A stretch of DNA of 43,394 bases from Planctomycetota bacterium (lineage in GTDB: Bacteria > Planctomycetota > Planctomycetia > Pirellulales > Thermoguttaceae). The DNA is taken from positions 1 to 43,394 of the forward strand of contig DQVB01000391.1 of NCBI GenBank assembly GCA_015661985.1, given 5' to 3'. A model generated the notes under the pieces. The model worked only from the letters and a program-made list of their open reading frames with translations, did no database searches and was not told the DNA's origin. The position numbers and the translations under genes were made by a program. Positions 9,178 through 17,892 of the stretch are shown here, one piece after another (within the stretch, counting starts at the first letter, position 1; each line of letters starts with the position of its first letter).

Positions 9178-9510
9178 TCAGTATTGGGAGATCCCCCACA
9201 CGGCGGCCAAGTATTCCAAGCCAACCGAACGCGAGATCGTCTCGAACCGCACCTCGGGCGGCTCGATGGACACGTCGATCAGGGCCACGAGGTTCCGATA
9301 CCGGTCGCTGCGCAGGTGGCGCACCAGATCGTCCTCCGTCTCCCACTGTTCGACGTAACTGATGGCATGTTCTTCTTCCGCATCCACGTAGAGATGACAG
9401 CGGATGCAACCGCGCTCGACCCGGGTGGGGCCGGCGAAAAGACGAAAGGCCCGCAGGATCTCGTCCCGTTTCCTTCGAGGTGCGACTATCCTCAAAGTGG
9501 CCTGGATCAT
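9178..9510 (-). CDS. Antibiotic biosynthesis monooxygenase (ABM) domain protein
   Basis: A 110-residue stand-alone ABM-fold protein. It shows the ferredoxin-like dimeric alpha-beta barrel pattern: MIQATLRIVAPRRKRDEILRAFR, then GCIRCHLYVDAEEEHAISYVEQWETEDDLVRHLRSDRYRNL, where the xxYVExWxxxxxLxxHLxSxxY signature is clear. Family members oxidise quinols or aromatic substrates without a prosthetic group, or act as small stress proteins or haem-degrading enzymes; nothing here distinguishes these. The start is the ATG at 9510, with GAGG about 10 bases upstream; the open frame reaches 9609 but the added residues are not family-like. It lies downstream of the HEAT-repeat gene on the same strand, 213 bp away. 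Confidence 0.78.
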   Translation of the reverse strand: MIQATLRIVAPRRKRDEILRAFRLFAGPTRVERGCIRCHLYVDAEEEHAISYVEQWETEDDLVRHLRSDRYRNLVALIDVSIEPPEVRFETISRSVGLEYLAAVWGISQY

Positions 9511-9723
9511 GGAACGACGCACCTCGTCCCCTGGCCGGCAATCGGCGCTGCCGACCGGCGGCTGGCCGTGAGCCCCGAGCCGCCGTACAGCCACGGTGTC
9601 ACGGGCCACATGATGGGGAGCGCTCTTCCCACGGGTTTTCTCCTTGGGCGCGACCGGAGGGCCACGCGTGACGGTACGCTTCCTCCGACGAGCTTCCGGC
9701 GGCCTCGCCTGGCCCGCTGAGGG

Positions 9724-11361
9724 CTACTCACCGATCGCTCGCAACGCCTGGCCCGCCGCCCGGCGCACTTCGGGGCTGGGATCTTTCAGCGCCTGGCGCA
9801 ACGCGGGGACCGCGTCCTTGGCCAACGCGCCCAGCGCCCCCAGCGCCTCGGCCGCATGCACGCGCGTGCTGGCCTCGCGTTCCTTGAGCCCGTTGATCAA
9901 CACGGCCACCGATCGGGCGGCCGTTTCGGCGCACTGGGGATCGATGCAGGCCAGTGCCCAGGCGCTGGCCAGAGCCAGGAACCTGTCCGGCGATTTCAGA
10001 TGCCTCTGCAACATCTCTTTGGCCACCTCGGCTTCGGTGCCCAACCTGCCCAAGCAGTAGCAAGCCGCGTAGCGGACCTTCAGGTCGGGATCGTTCAGGC
10101 ACTTGATCACGACCGAAGCAGCGGGCCGGGCGTCCGGACCTATGGCTGCCAGGGCCAACAGCACTTCGCTCCGCGTAGCTGCGTCGGGATCATCCAGGGC
10201 GTCGATCAAGGCGGGCACCGCCGCCTTGGCCTCCGGGCCGATCCGGGCAATGATCGCCGCGGCGCGGGCGCGGACCTCCTGAACCTCGAGCGCTTCGATC
10301 AGCCGTGGCAGCACCTTCAACCTCATGGCGGCCATGGCATCCATGGCCGTGTCCAACACTTCCGGCTTTGCACCCTCCAGCGCCTTCTTCAGCGCGGCCC
10401 GAACGATCTCGGGATCCGGATCCAGGTCGACCAGGGCTCTGGCGGCCGCCTCGCGGGCGAGGCGATGTTCGCACTTCAGTCCCTCGGCCAGGCACGCCAC
10501 GGCCTTCCGCATCCGGGTCTCGTCATCCCGGTGGGTGCGGGCCAGGGTCCAGACGCTGATGATGCGGAGCAAAGGATCACCGGCCTCGGTGTTCTCCTTG
10601 ATTCTCCTTTCCAGCGGCCTGGAGATGCCCCCTATCCTGCCCAACGCGTACGTTGCGGCCGCGGCGTGGATCTCGTCGTCCAACGCTCGGGCCAAAGCCG
10701 AGACGGCCGGCGCCGCGGCTGGACCGATCTCGGCCAGCGCCAATATGGCTTCGCGGCGCAACTGATGATCGGCTCCATCCAAGAGTTTCATCAGCGCAGG
10801 GACGGTCTCCGCAGCCTCCGGGCCCATCTCGCTGATCACCAGACAGGCCCAATAGGCGGCCTGTCCGTCCTGCAAGGCCTCCAACAAAAAGGGAACAGCC
10901 TCCTTGCCCCTGTCAGCCAAGGCGCTGGCCGCCCGAATGGCCACCTCGGGGGCGCTGTCGTTGAGCATTTTGACCAGCAACGGGACGGTCACCTTGGGCC
11001 CAGGACGGATGGCCGCCAACGCTTCGATCGCCTCTCGTCGCACCGCTCCGTCTTCATCGCCCACCAGCGACATCAGGGCGGGCACCGCGGAACGGGCTGC
11101 GCTGCCCATGCGCCCCAGCGAGTTGGCCGCGTGGGCACGGACCACCGCCGAAGGGTCCTTCAGCACGTTCGTCAAGGCCGGAACGGCCGCAGCGGCCTCC
11201 GAGCCCATCAAACCCAGTTGATCTATGCTGGCCAGCCGCTCCGCCGGGCGATCCGACTCCAAGGCCGCGATCAGTTCACGGACGCTCTTCTCTTCGGCCT
11301 TCGCCACCAAGGGGCAGACCACCATGGCCAGCAACAGGCCGGACCGTAACACGCTTTGCAT
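9724..11361 (-). CDS. Secreted HEAT-repeat protein
   Basis: A 545-residue protein with an N-terminal signal peptide (MQSVLRSGLLLAMVVCPLVAKA, cleavage near residue 22) followed almost entirely by HEAT/PBS-type repeats. I can trace about a dozen units of roughly 37 residues with the pattern AVPALxxxLxDPxxxVRxxAAxALGxxG. Such repeats make a curved solenoid used for protein-protein binding; no catalytic domain is present. Secreted HEAT proteins of this kind are common in planctomycetes. The start is the ATG at 11361, with CGAGGAGAACGAG just before it; the frame is open upstream to 11493 without support. Its neighbours, a small secreted protein upstream and an ABM protein downstream, give no clear function. 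Confidence 0.85.
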   Translation of the reverse strand: MQSVLRSGLLLAMVVCPLVAKAEEKSVRELIAALESDRPAERLASIDQLGLMGSEAAAAVPALTNVLKDPSAVVRAHAANSLGRMGSAARSAVPALMSLVGDEDGAVRREAIEALAAIRPGPKVTVPLLVKMLNDSAPEVAIRAASALADRGKEAVPFLLEALQDGQAAYWACLVISEMGPEAAETVPALMKLLDGADHQLRREAILALAEIGPAAAPAVSALARALDDEIHAAAATYALGRIGGISRPLERRIKENTEAGDPLLRIISVWTLARTHRDDETRMRKAVACLAEGLKCEHRLAREAAARALVDLDPDPEIVRAALKKALEGAKPEVLDTAMDAMAAMRLKVLPRLIEALEVQEVRARAAAIIARIGPEAKAAVPALIDALDDPDAATRSEVLLALAAIGPDARPAASVVIKCLNDPDLKVRYAACYCLGRLGTEAEVAKEMLQRHLKSPDRFLALASAWALACIDPQCAETAARSVAVLINGLKEREASTRVHAAEALGALGALAKDAVPALRQALKDPSPEVRRAAGQALRAIGE

Positions 11362-11601
11362 CTCGTTCTCCTCGAAAAATTTCAGTTCTACGTTCCGTTG
11401 GTCGTGTGGATTCGCCGTTTTCTTGCCATCGTCGCAGGAACAGGAATCCGCCGTTGCCTCTTCACGACGGAGCGTGCCGAGCGCTTCGGTCACCTCCCGA
11501 TGGGGCTTGGCCTGGCGCCGGGGCCCTTTCGCGCCGCTTCACACACCAGACCGCCATGGAACCGAAAAGGTCGGGTCCCGGCCCAGGTGGCCTCCATGGG
11601 C

Positions 11602-12243
11602 TCACTGAACGACGGGCAGCGAGGCTTCATAGGCCAAGCTCTCGAGAAACCGTCTGGAAGCCGTGTAATCGGCGGCGCGAACCTCGCGGATCTGGGACTT
11701 CAGCTCCTCCAGCATCGCGTCCGTCGTGGCCTCCAGCTTCGCATGACGCTCGTAACTCAATGTGCCGGCAACGGCGCGATGGGCGAACAACGCTTCCAGC
11801 ACTTGGCGATACTTGGTGTAACGCTCGGTAGCCAACAGCCTTGGCCAATTGATCTTGCCCGTGACCACGTCCAGCTCGCTGGGGCTCAGCCTCGCCGGTT
11901 TCCCTGCCTGGGCCCAGCGCACTGCGTCCTCCATGGTGGGACGCGGCCGGCGCGCCGCCGCTCGGTAGGCCTTGTTGGCGGCCCGCATCTCGAAATACGT
12001 GTTCGTCCACTGCTCGCGGTTCTTCATGTGCTCCCGCTGGGCCTCCGTCATGTTGATCGCCGCCTGGGAGGTGAGCAGGTTATACGCCCCCTGGGAGCGA
12101 ATCACATTGCCTATCCCCCGGGCGTAGCCCTCGGCGGGCGTCGAGGCCCTGAAGTCCGCATAGGACGGATAGTAGTAATCCTGGCCCCATGCCAAGCCGA
12201 CACCTGTGGCCAGCACGACCAGGCCCGTTACGATAACTCTCAT
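11602..12243 (-). CDS. Small secreted protein of the 'INMTEAQ' family (function unknown)
   Basis: A 213-residue protein with a signal peptide (MRVIVTGLVVLATGVGLAWG). The mature part opens with DYYYPSYADFRASTPAEGYARGIGNVIRSQGAYNLLTSQAAINMTEAQ, then a charged region with ENR-like helices, and a C-terminal helical half. I recognise the YARG...IRSQG.YNLLTS.AAINMTEA pattern from uncharacterised planctomycete proteins, but know of no function. The start is the ATG at 12243, just before a basic signal-peptide n-region. A decayed copy of residues 56-84 of the same family lies at 34342-34428, so the genome had at least two members. A possible sigma-54 promoter lies about 250 bp upstream. Confidence 0.72.
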   Translation of the reverse strand: MRVIVTGLVVLATGVGLAWGQDYYYPSYADFRASTPAEGYARGIGNVIRSQGAYNLLTSQAAINMTEAQREHMKNREQWTNTYFEMRAANKAYRAAARRPRPTMEDAVRWAQAGKPARLSPSELDVVTGKINWPRLLATERYTKYRQVLEALFAHRAVAGTLSYERHAKLEATTDAMLEELKSQIREVRAADYTASRRFLESLAYEASLPVVQ

Positions 12244-12625
12244 TGGCTCGCACCTCTTTCTTGATCTGCAACTCGTGACAGGACAGCTTGCAACTTGTAC
12301 CCGTTCATGCACGGACGATCGTGTCCGTCGTGGCCACCACGGGGTGGACAGCCCACTGTGCCTTCGCCATCGACACCACTGATTTCGCCGCTATCCCAGG
12401 CCGGGAGTCCCGAACAGCCGCCATTGCTGGCCTGCTGAGCCGGCCCGGTGCGGCTTGTGCACCGCGCTTATGGCAGGCGTCCCAGAGAGCACGTTCGGTG
12501 CCAAAGGTGCGGCTCGAATGGTCATATCGGCGCAAGCCTCTTCGGCAAAACAAGTTGCGTCGACGCGGGACGGCAGCCGAGGGCAGCCGCTGAGAGTGCC
12601 GTCCTCCGAAATATCGGACAACCCA
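12244..12625. other. Intergenic region (382 bp)
   Basis: This separates the small secreted protein gene from the 3' end of the sigma-54 activator gene, both on the minus strand. It contains the sigma-54-like site at 12489-12503. I see no gene or terminator with a T tract. Confidence 0.4.
12489..12503 (-). promoter_or_regulatory. Possible sigma-54 promoter (imperfect)
   Basis: Read on the minus strand this is TGGCAC-CGAAC-GTGC. The invariant GG (-24) and GC (-12) are 10 bp apart as required, but the -12 element is GTGC instead of TTGC. It points to the small secreted protein gene at 12243 and lies just past the 3' end of a sigma-54 activator gene. The chance of a random match is not negligible. 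Confidence 0.3.
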
Positions 12626-14284
12626 CTAGATTTCGTGGCTTCGTCCCGCCCGCCGGATGCCCAGTCTCCGCATACGAGACTCCAGTGTCGTGGGCTTCAG
12701 CCCCAGGAGTTCGGCGGCGCCGTTGTTGCCCCGGATCCGCCACCCGGTTCGTTCCAGGACCTGCAAGATGTGTCGCCGCTCCACATCGCGCAGGGTCAGG
12801 TCCGAAGTCACTCCAGCGCCCCCGCCCGCGCTGGGCACCTCGACGTGCAGGCAGGGGCCCCTGGTCAGGATCATCGCCCGCTCGATGACGTTCCTCAGTT
12901 CCCGCACGTTGCCCGGCCATGGGTATCGCCGGAGAGCTTCCATGGTCTTGCGCGGGATGGTCTCGATGATCTTGCCCATCCTCTGGCTGAACTCCTGAAC
13001 GAACGCCCACACCAAAAGCGGGATATCCTCGGGCCGCTCTCGGAGCGGTGGGACGTTGATGGGAAAGACGGTCAGGCGGTGGTAGAGGTCCTGGCGGAAT
13101 CGGCCCTTCCGAACAGCCTCCTCCAGGTCCCGGTTCGTAGCGGCGATCATCCGTACATCAACCCGGATGGTCTGAGAACTCCCCAACCGCTCGAACTGAC
13201 CCGTCTCCAGCACACGGAGTAGCTTGGCTTGAAGCTCCAGCGGCAGTTCCGCCACTTCGTCCAACAACATGGTCGACCCGTCGGCCACCTCGAAGCGCCC
13301 GGCCTGTTTGGACAACGCTCCCGTGTAAGCCCCTTCCTCGCGCCCGAACAATTCGCCCTCCACCAGCGTCGGTGGCAGCGCAGCACAGTTCACCGTGAGC
13401 ATGGGCCGGTCCCGCCGGCCGCTGAGTCGGTGGATCGCGCGGGCCAGCAACTCCTTCCCGCTGCCCGTCTCGCCGCAGATGAGCACGGTCGAGTCCGTAA
13501 CGGCCACCTGCTCGACCTGACGCAGCACCGCCCTGATGGCCGCACTCTCGCCTATGATCTCTTCGTGCTGATAGCGGAGCAAGATCTCTTCACGGAGATT
13601 GACGTTGTCACGTTCCAGACATTCCTTCAGTCGTTTGACCTCGTCAAGGGCCTGTTTCAACTCGAACTCGGCCTGTTTTCGCAAGTTGATGTCTTCGATG
13701 CAGACGACGACCCCGCGGCCTTCGGCCAGAGCCAAAGGCGCCGTGGAAACCAAGTAGTACGCAAAGTCCGGCGACGATCCTGCGCCGGTCTGCAACTTGA
13801 CTTCCACCTGGTGATGAAGGCGACCGCGCTGGCAGCTGTCCGCCACCAACCGGCGCACGGGGCAGTTCCGGCATTCAGGCCCCGCGCCGCATCCGCGCGG
13901 GTCATCGGCTGCGCGGACGCAACCGACGGCGCTGCCGAAACACCGCCCCTGAATGGCCCCCGACGGGCCACCCAGCGAACGCTCGGCTGTATGGTTCATC
14001 CCGCAGATCCGCTGTTGGCTGTCCAACAGCAACATGGCCACCGGCGCCTCCAGGAAGACCTTTCTGAAAACCGCCTCACCCGGGGCCACCGTCTGGTTCG
14101 TGTCCGATTGGTCCGTATCGGAGTCCGGTTGGCCACTTGGATCGAAGCACGCCGCGGCCAGCTTCGGATCCGCAGAGCTCAGATCCGCCACCGGCTCCGG
14201 CTCCGCCGCGGCCTCAGACTCCGAGCGGCTGGTCTGGTCGCAGCAGACACCGGCGCCGGGACGTGGAGGTTCACCAACTCTCAT
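12626..14284 (-). CDS. PAS-domain sigma-54-dependent transcriptional activator
   Basis: A 552-residue bacterial enhancer-binding protein. After a low-complexity acidic N-terminus (1-68) comes a PAS domain (about 70-205) with a cysteine cluster (Cys115, Cys122, Cys132, Cys138, Cys141; CGAGPECRNCPVRR). A helical linker precedes the AAA+ domain: Walker A GETGSGKE at 271-278, the sigma-54 contact loop GAYTGA at 318-323 (Tyr for the usual Phe), Walker B STMLLDEV near 337-344, and an R-finger region with RFRQDLYHRL. The C-terminus is a Fis-type helix-turn-helix (NNGAAELLGLKPTTLESRMRRLGI). There is no receiver domain, so it senses its signal directly, perhaps redox or metal through the cysteines. 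The start is the ATG at 14284, preceded by GGGAGAGG. It lies downstream of rtcA but lacks the CARF domain of RtcR. Confidence 0.92.
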   Translation of the reverse strand: MRVGEPPRPGAGVCCDQTSRSESEAAAEPEPVADLSSADPKLAAACFDPSGQPDSDTDQSDTNQTVAPGEAVFRKVFLEAPVAMLLLDSQQRICGMNHTAERSLGGPSGAIQGRCFGSAVGCVRAADDPRGCGAGPECRNCPVRRLVADSCQRGRLHHQVEVKLQTGAGSSPDFAYYLVSTAPLALAEGRGVVVCIEDINLRKQAEFELKQALDEVKRLKECLERDNVNLREEILLRYQHEEIIGESAAIRAVLRQVEQVAVTDSTVLICGETGSGKELLARAIHRLSGRRDRPMLTVNCAALPPTLVEGELFGREEGAYTGALSKQAGRFEVADGSTMLLDEVAELPLELQAKLLRVLETGQFERLGSSQTIRVDVRMIAATNRDLEEAVRKGRFRQDLYHRLTVFPINVPPLRERPEDIPLLVWAFVQEFSQRMGKIIETIPRKTMEALRRYPWPGNVRELRNVIERAMILTRGPCLHVEVPSAGGGAGVTSDLTLRDVERRHILQVLERTGWRIRGNNGAAELLGLKPTTLESRMRRLGIRRAGRSHEI

Positions 14285-14858
14285 CTTCTTCGCCTCTCCC
14301 CAAACCACCCGGACCGACGGATCCGCCACCAAGATTCCCGGTCCCGTTCGCCTACGAAAGACCCTCCCGCACAGCCCGCAACCGGCGCCTACCGCCAGCC
14401 GTGCGATGCGGCCCGGTGGCACCCCACAAGGAGCTCATCCGCCGCGGCACCCGAGCGCTGGATCACGGCAATCCTGCGTGCGACCCCTCCGCGGTCACAC
14501 GGTAATGGTGACGGGCGAGGCCGCCAGGACGAGTCTGGGGGGCAATTGACCCGAATCGCTCGCCGCGCAGTCCCCACACCCCATCATCGCGCCCGCAATT
14601 CTACCGGGCCAGTGAACTTTGTGTAGTCTCGGGCCGTTTGCCCCGACGAGCCACTTCAGGGTACGGCGAAACCGGCTCGAGTTATCCGGCAAGGATGGTG
14701 GACACCTGTGGCGCCGCAAAAGCGGGGCGACTCGTGCCCCGCATGACGGGCGCCGCACGTCGACACAGATGGGTGGTACCCGGCAGCAGGACGCAAGAGG
14801 GGCCGATGCAGCGGGGCGCCGACCGCCGGGTGAGTCAGGGCCCCTTGCGCATCGCCAC
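14285..14858. other. Intergenic region (574 bp) between rtcA and the sigma-54 activator gene
   Basis: This holds the terminator-like hairpin at 14718-14742 and otherwise no feature that I can name. The open frames crossing it on both strands lack family similarity. A separate promoter for the activator gene is expected here but not obvious. Confidence 0.4.
14718..14742 (-). terminator. Rho-independent terminator downstream of rtcA
   Basis: On the minus strand a 7-bp all-GC stem (GCGGGGC and GCCCCGC) with a 7-base loop is followed at once by TTTT. It lies 117 bp past the rtcA stop codon. The T tract is short, so the termination efficiency is uncertain. Confidence 0.5.
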
Positions 14859-15899
14859 CTACCGGCGTGGTCCGATGCGCACGCAGACGTCGTCGCGCTG
14901 TGGCGACTCCACTTCGATATCCACCTGAAGGAACCAGTCCAGGAGTTCCAAATGGGTTCGGCTGTGTGAGGTCAGCTCCAACGTCCTGTACTGGCCGCCG
15001 CCGCTTCCTTGGTGAGCGCCGATGGCCAGGGGCAACATGAGCTGGTCGGCCAAATGCGGCCCAACGGGCACTTCGGCTTGCAGATACCGGCTCGCCTCGG
15101 ACCATACTTCGGCCGCCACCTGTTCGGCCGGCACCCCTTTGCGGCCAAAGGCTGTAAACACCTCGGTCACCGTTTCCGACTCGATCTCGATCATCACCAC
15201 GTTGCCCGGCCCGGGGGAATCGCGCACCAGTTCCGTGACAAAGCACTTCGGCTCCCAGCCGGAATGTGCAGCCAGGGTGCTACACTCGCGCCGGGCGATA
15301 TGCTCAGGCAAACGGGCCAGGAGAACGCGCCCGCGGCGGGCGATGAGGGGGCCGCGGCGGACGAGTTCCAGGCGGCCCAGTTGGCGGGCCGGCGTCACGG
15401 CGACACGCAGACGCCCGCCCCCGGCTGGATAGAAGCCCGGCCGCTCGAGCACGGCTTCCACGCGTGGGCCCAACCGGGCGATCAGCGGCAGGTAGGTTTT
15501 GGCCAGGAACTCGAAGGGCGGGGCCATGGGGTTGTGGGTCCCTCCTTCGAGCACCAGCTGCGAAGGGCCCCCTGCCGTCAGCAGGGCCGGCAGCACGGTC
15601 TGGAGCACCAGCGTCGTGCTGCCGGCGGTACCCACGTCGAACCGGTATGATCCCGGTTTGACGCGGCCAGGCTGGAAGCGCAGGCGCCGTGAGCCGAGCT
15701 GGGCCCCCTCCACCTCCGCCTCGCTCAGGCGGCCAGCGGCAGTCACCGCGGTCAAGTGCTGGCGTCTCAACCCGGGGCGCGGCCGCCCCGCGCGGATGTT
15801 GCGGATCTCCACCGGCTCGCCGGTTACCAGCGAAAGGGCAAGCGACGTGCGGATGATCTGTCCGCCACCCTCACCCATGGCACCGTCGATGGTCAACAC
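14859..15899 (-). CDS. rtcA: RNA 3'-terminal phosphate cyclase
   Basis: A 346-residue RtcA, which uses ATP to convert a 3'-phosphate RNA end to a 2',3'-cyclic phosphate. Family motifs are present: the N-terminal DGAMGEGGGQIIRTSLALS, RPGLRRQHLTAV, the GTAGSTTLVLQTVLPALL strand, GGTHNPMAPP, the glycine-rich GFYPAGGGRLRV, and PVGPHLADQLMLPLAI. The nucleotidyl-accepting histidine of the family corresponds to about His312 in SHSRTH, a placement made by eye. The length is normal. The start is the ATG at 15899, 42 bp after the TIM-barrel gene on the same strand, so they may be co-transcribed. No rtcB ligase is in the window. In Proteobacteria rtcBA is sigma-54 controlled; here a sigma-54 activator of another type lies downstream. 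Confidence 0.93.
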   Translation of the reverse strand: MLTIDGAMGEGGGQIIRTSLALSLVTGEPVEIRNIRAGRPRPGLRRQHLTAVTAAGRLSEAEVEGAQLGSRRLRFQPGRVKPGSYRFDVGTAGSTTLVLQTVLPALLTAGGPSQLVLEGGTHNPMAPPFEFLAKTYLPLIARLGPRVEAVLERPGFYPAGGGRLRVAVTPARQLGRLELVRRGPLIARRGRVLLARLPEHIARRECSTLAAHSGWEPKCFVTELVRDSPGPGNVVMIEIESETVTEVFTAFGRKGVPAEQVAAEVWSEASRYLQAEVPVGPHLADQLMLPLAIGAHQGSGGGQYRTLELTSHSRTHLELLDWFLQVDIEVESPQRDDVCVRIGPRR

Positions 15900-15941
15900 G
15901 GCCCGGCTCCCTCGCCCGCCAGCCCGCCGGTCGCCCCGTCC

Positions 15942-16940
15942 CTACTGGAACGCCACCCCAATCTTGCCGCCCAGCTCCAACAGGTATTGCCTGGACTTGT
16001 CATACTCCTCAGGCCCTTTCATGTGTTCGATCATCAGCGGCACGTCCCGGGGCAGGGCCGCCAGGCGTTTCAGGTAGGTCGCGTAATCCAGCACCCCGGT
16101 CCCCAAAGTCACTTCGCGGAAGTGGATCTGCATCTCCACCTCCCATGCCACGTCTTTGGCATGACAGCTGACGATCCACGGCCCCAGCTTGTCGAAACAT
16201 TCGTCCAGCAAAGCCGTGTTCTGATAGAACCGCGACGGGCAGTTGACCAGGTTGCAGGGATCCAGGTGCACGGCGAAAGCTTCCCGATCGACGGCCCGGA
16301 TCATCTCCAAGTAGGCGTCGGGGCTGTCCGGCAGCGCCCAGCCCATCATTTCATAACAGAACTTGGCCCGTTTGGGTTTCACGGCGTCGATGATAGCCCG
16401 GGCGTTTTCCACGGCCGCCTCGAAGAATTCCCGCGACAAGTTCTTCCGGTGCGGGCCGTACCAGACGTCGCGATTGAAGGACCCGGCGATGTCCACACAG
16501 CAGCGGGCACCGATCGCATCGGCCAGAGCCAAACCTTCGGTCACTCGCTTCAGGTTGGCCGCCCGTTTCTGGGGGTCTGCGTCCAAGAGATTGCACCAGC
16601 GGCCAACCTCGGCAATCACCACGTCGTGCTTGGCGAAGGCCCGCTCGATCTGGCGGATCCGAGCTGTGTCGTCGAGGTCGACCGGTGGACAATAGGCGGC
16701 TCGATAGCCGAGCCGGCGATGAGCCCGGGCCAACTGCTCGGGGTCCTCCGGGCGGCTGAAAACGGGGCCCCCGAGGCGAATGGGTCCGACGCCGGCCGCC
16801 CCATCCCGGGGGGACGCGCTGAAGGACACTGTCCGCCGTGGCCGTCTTGGCTCCGATGACCAACCCATCCCGCCCATCGCGGCCGTCGCCGCAAAGGCCT
16901 GCCGCAGCAATTGCCGACGAGTCTTTCGTTTGCTTCCCAT
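15942..16940 (-). CDS. Exported sugar phosphate isomerase/epimerase-like TIM-barrel protein
   Basis: A 332-residue xylose-isomerase-like TIM-barrel protein (AP endonuclease 2 superfamily). The N-terminus is twin-arginine-like: KRKTRRQLLRQAFAATAAMGG, a basic stretch with RR followed by a moderately hydrophobic segment, typical of planctomycete Tat-exported proteins of this family. Barrel features include VIAEVGRWCNLLD, CVDIAGSFN, CYEMMGWALPDS, VHLDPCNLVNCP, IVSCHAKDV and LMIEHMKG; the Glu, Asp, His and Glu in these segments are the likely metal ligands. The start is the ATG at 16940 with AGGGAG upstream. The frame continues to 17045 without support. It precedes rtcA by 42 bp. The sugar substrate is unknown. 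Confidence 0.82.
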   Translation of the reverse strand: MGSKRKTRRQLLRQAFAATAAMGGMGWSSEPRRPRRTVSFSASPRDGAAGVGPIRLGGPVFSRPEDPEQLARAHRRLGYRAAYCPPVDLDDTARIRQIERAFAKHDVVIAEVGRWCNLLDADPQKRAANLKRVTEGLALADAIGARCCVDIAGSFNRDVWYGPHRKNLSREFFEAAVENARAIIDAVKPKRAKFCYEMMGWALPDSPDAYLEMIRAVDREAFAVHLDPCNLVNCPSRFYQNTALLDECFDKLGPWIVSCHAKDVAWEVEMQIHFREVTLGTGVLDYATYLKRLAALPRDVPLMIEHMKGPEEYDKSRQYLLELGGKIGVAFQ

Positions 16941-17067
16941 GGCGCTTTGCTCCCTTTGCGTGCCTTCCGGACGGTCTCGTGGACGGTCCATTATAGCCGC
17001 CCTGCGTACCGGCAGAAGCGATGACCGTCTGCTTGGCCGGATCACGTGCTTCGCCGACCCGAGCCGT

Positions 17068-17892
17068 TCAGGGGGAATGGCGGGGCCAGTTCAGTGGGCT
17101 GCGGACGGCCAATTTGGCGCGTGCGGCGCGCAGGGGAGAGGCCACTACGAACCAGCCCAGGACCAGGGGAATGACCAGTTCGGGAGCGGCGAGACTGGCC
17201 ACCACGGCGAAGATCAGCAGTATCAGCTGTTGGTAGCGATGCCGCCGGCGCAGAATCTGGTTCGTCACGTGAGGATAGCGGATGCGGGAGACCATCAGGC
17301 ACGCCAGCACGAGGGCGCAGAGCGGGATGATCTTGGCCGCAGCGGGCAAAACCCAAGTGCCAACGGCCCGGGCCAGGGGGGACATGGATGGGTCGGTCAA
17401 CTCGCTGACGCGCGGCATGGCGATGGCGAAAGAAGCCAGCGCCCCGGCTGCCGCCGGACTGGGCAGACCCATGAACGATTCGTGCGTGTCCTCCTCGTCC
17501 AGCTGCACGTTGAAGCGGGCCAGGCGCAAAGCGGCGCAAACCACAAACAGTACGGCCACCATCCAGAGCAGGCGGGGATGATAGGCCTGGGGGAACTTCA
17601 ACAGCAGAAAAGCGGGGGCCACACCGAAACTGACCAGATCGCACAGGCTATCCAGCTGCGAACCGAATTCGCTGGTCCGCCGCGTCCATCGCGCCACGTG
17701 CCCATCCAAAGCGTCGAACACCATGGCCAAGAAAATCAAAAACGCCGGGACCACCAGCGTATCGTACTCCGTAGCCACCGGTCCCACCTTGGCCGCCATG
17801 GTAATGCTGCCGAACCCGCAGACGGCATTGCCCAAGGTCAACAACGTCGGCAAGGCGGGAAACAGCTTTTCTTTCGGACTGATGGGTAGCAT
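17068..17892 (-). CDS. pssA: CDP-diacylglycerol--serine O-phosphatidyltransferase
   Basis: A 274-residue membrane enzyme that makes phosphatidylserine from CDP-diacylglycerol and serine. The CDP-alcohol phosphotransferase signature DG-x2-AR-x8-G-x3-D-x3-D is complete: Asp63-Gly64, Ala67-Arg68, Gly77, Asp81 and Asp85. The N-terminus LFPALPTLLTLGNAVCGFGSI and several further membrane segments (about 48-60, 90-105, 112-125, 185-205, 223-255) fit PssA. The ATG at 17892 shares its A with the TAA stop of psd (TAATG), so the two are translationally coupled. Together they make phosphatidylethanolamine; PssA supplies the substrate for the upstream psd product. Confidence 0.92.
   Translation of the reverse strand: MLPISPKEKLFPALPTLLTLGNAVCGFGSITMAAKVGPVATEYDTLVVPAFLIFLAMVFDALDGHVARWTRRTSEFGSQLDSLCDLVSFGVAPAFLLLKFPQAYHPRLLWMVAVLFVVCAALRLARFNVQLDEEDTHESFMGLPSPAAAGALASFAIAMPRVSELTDPSMSPLARAVGTWVLPAAAKIIPLCALVLACLMVSRIRYPHVTNQILRRRHRYQQLILLIFAVVASLAAPELVIPLVLGWFVVASPLRAARAKLAVRSPLNWPRHSP

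Noticed and set aside
9724..11361. Repeats at DNA level in the HEAT gene
   Set aside because: The periodicity is explained by the protein solenoid; units are diverged in nucleotide sequence and are not a DNA repeat array.
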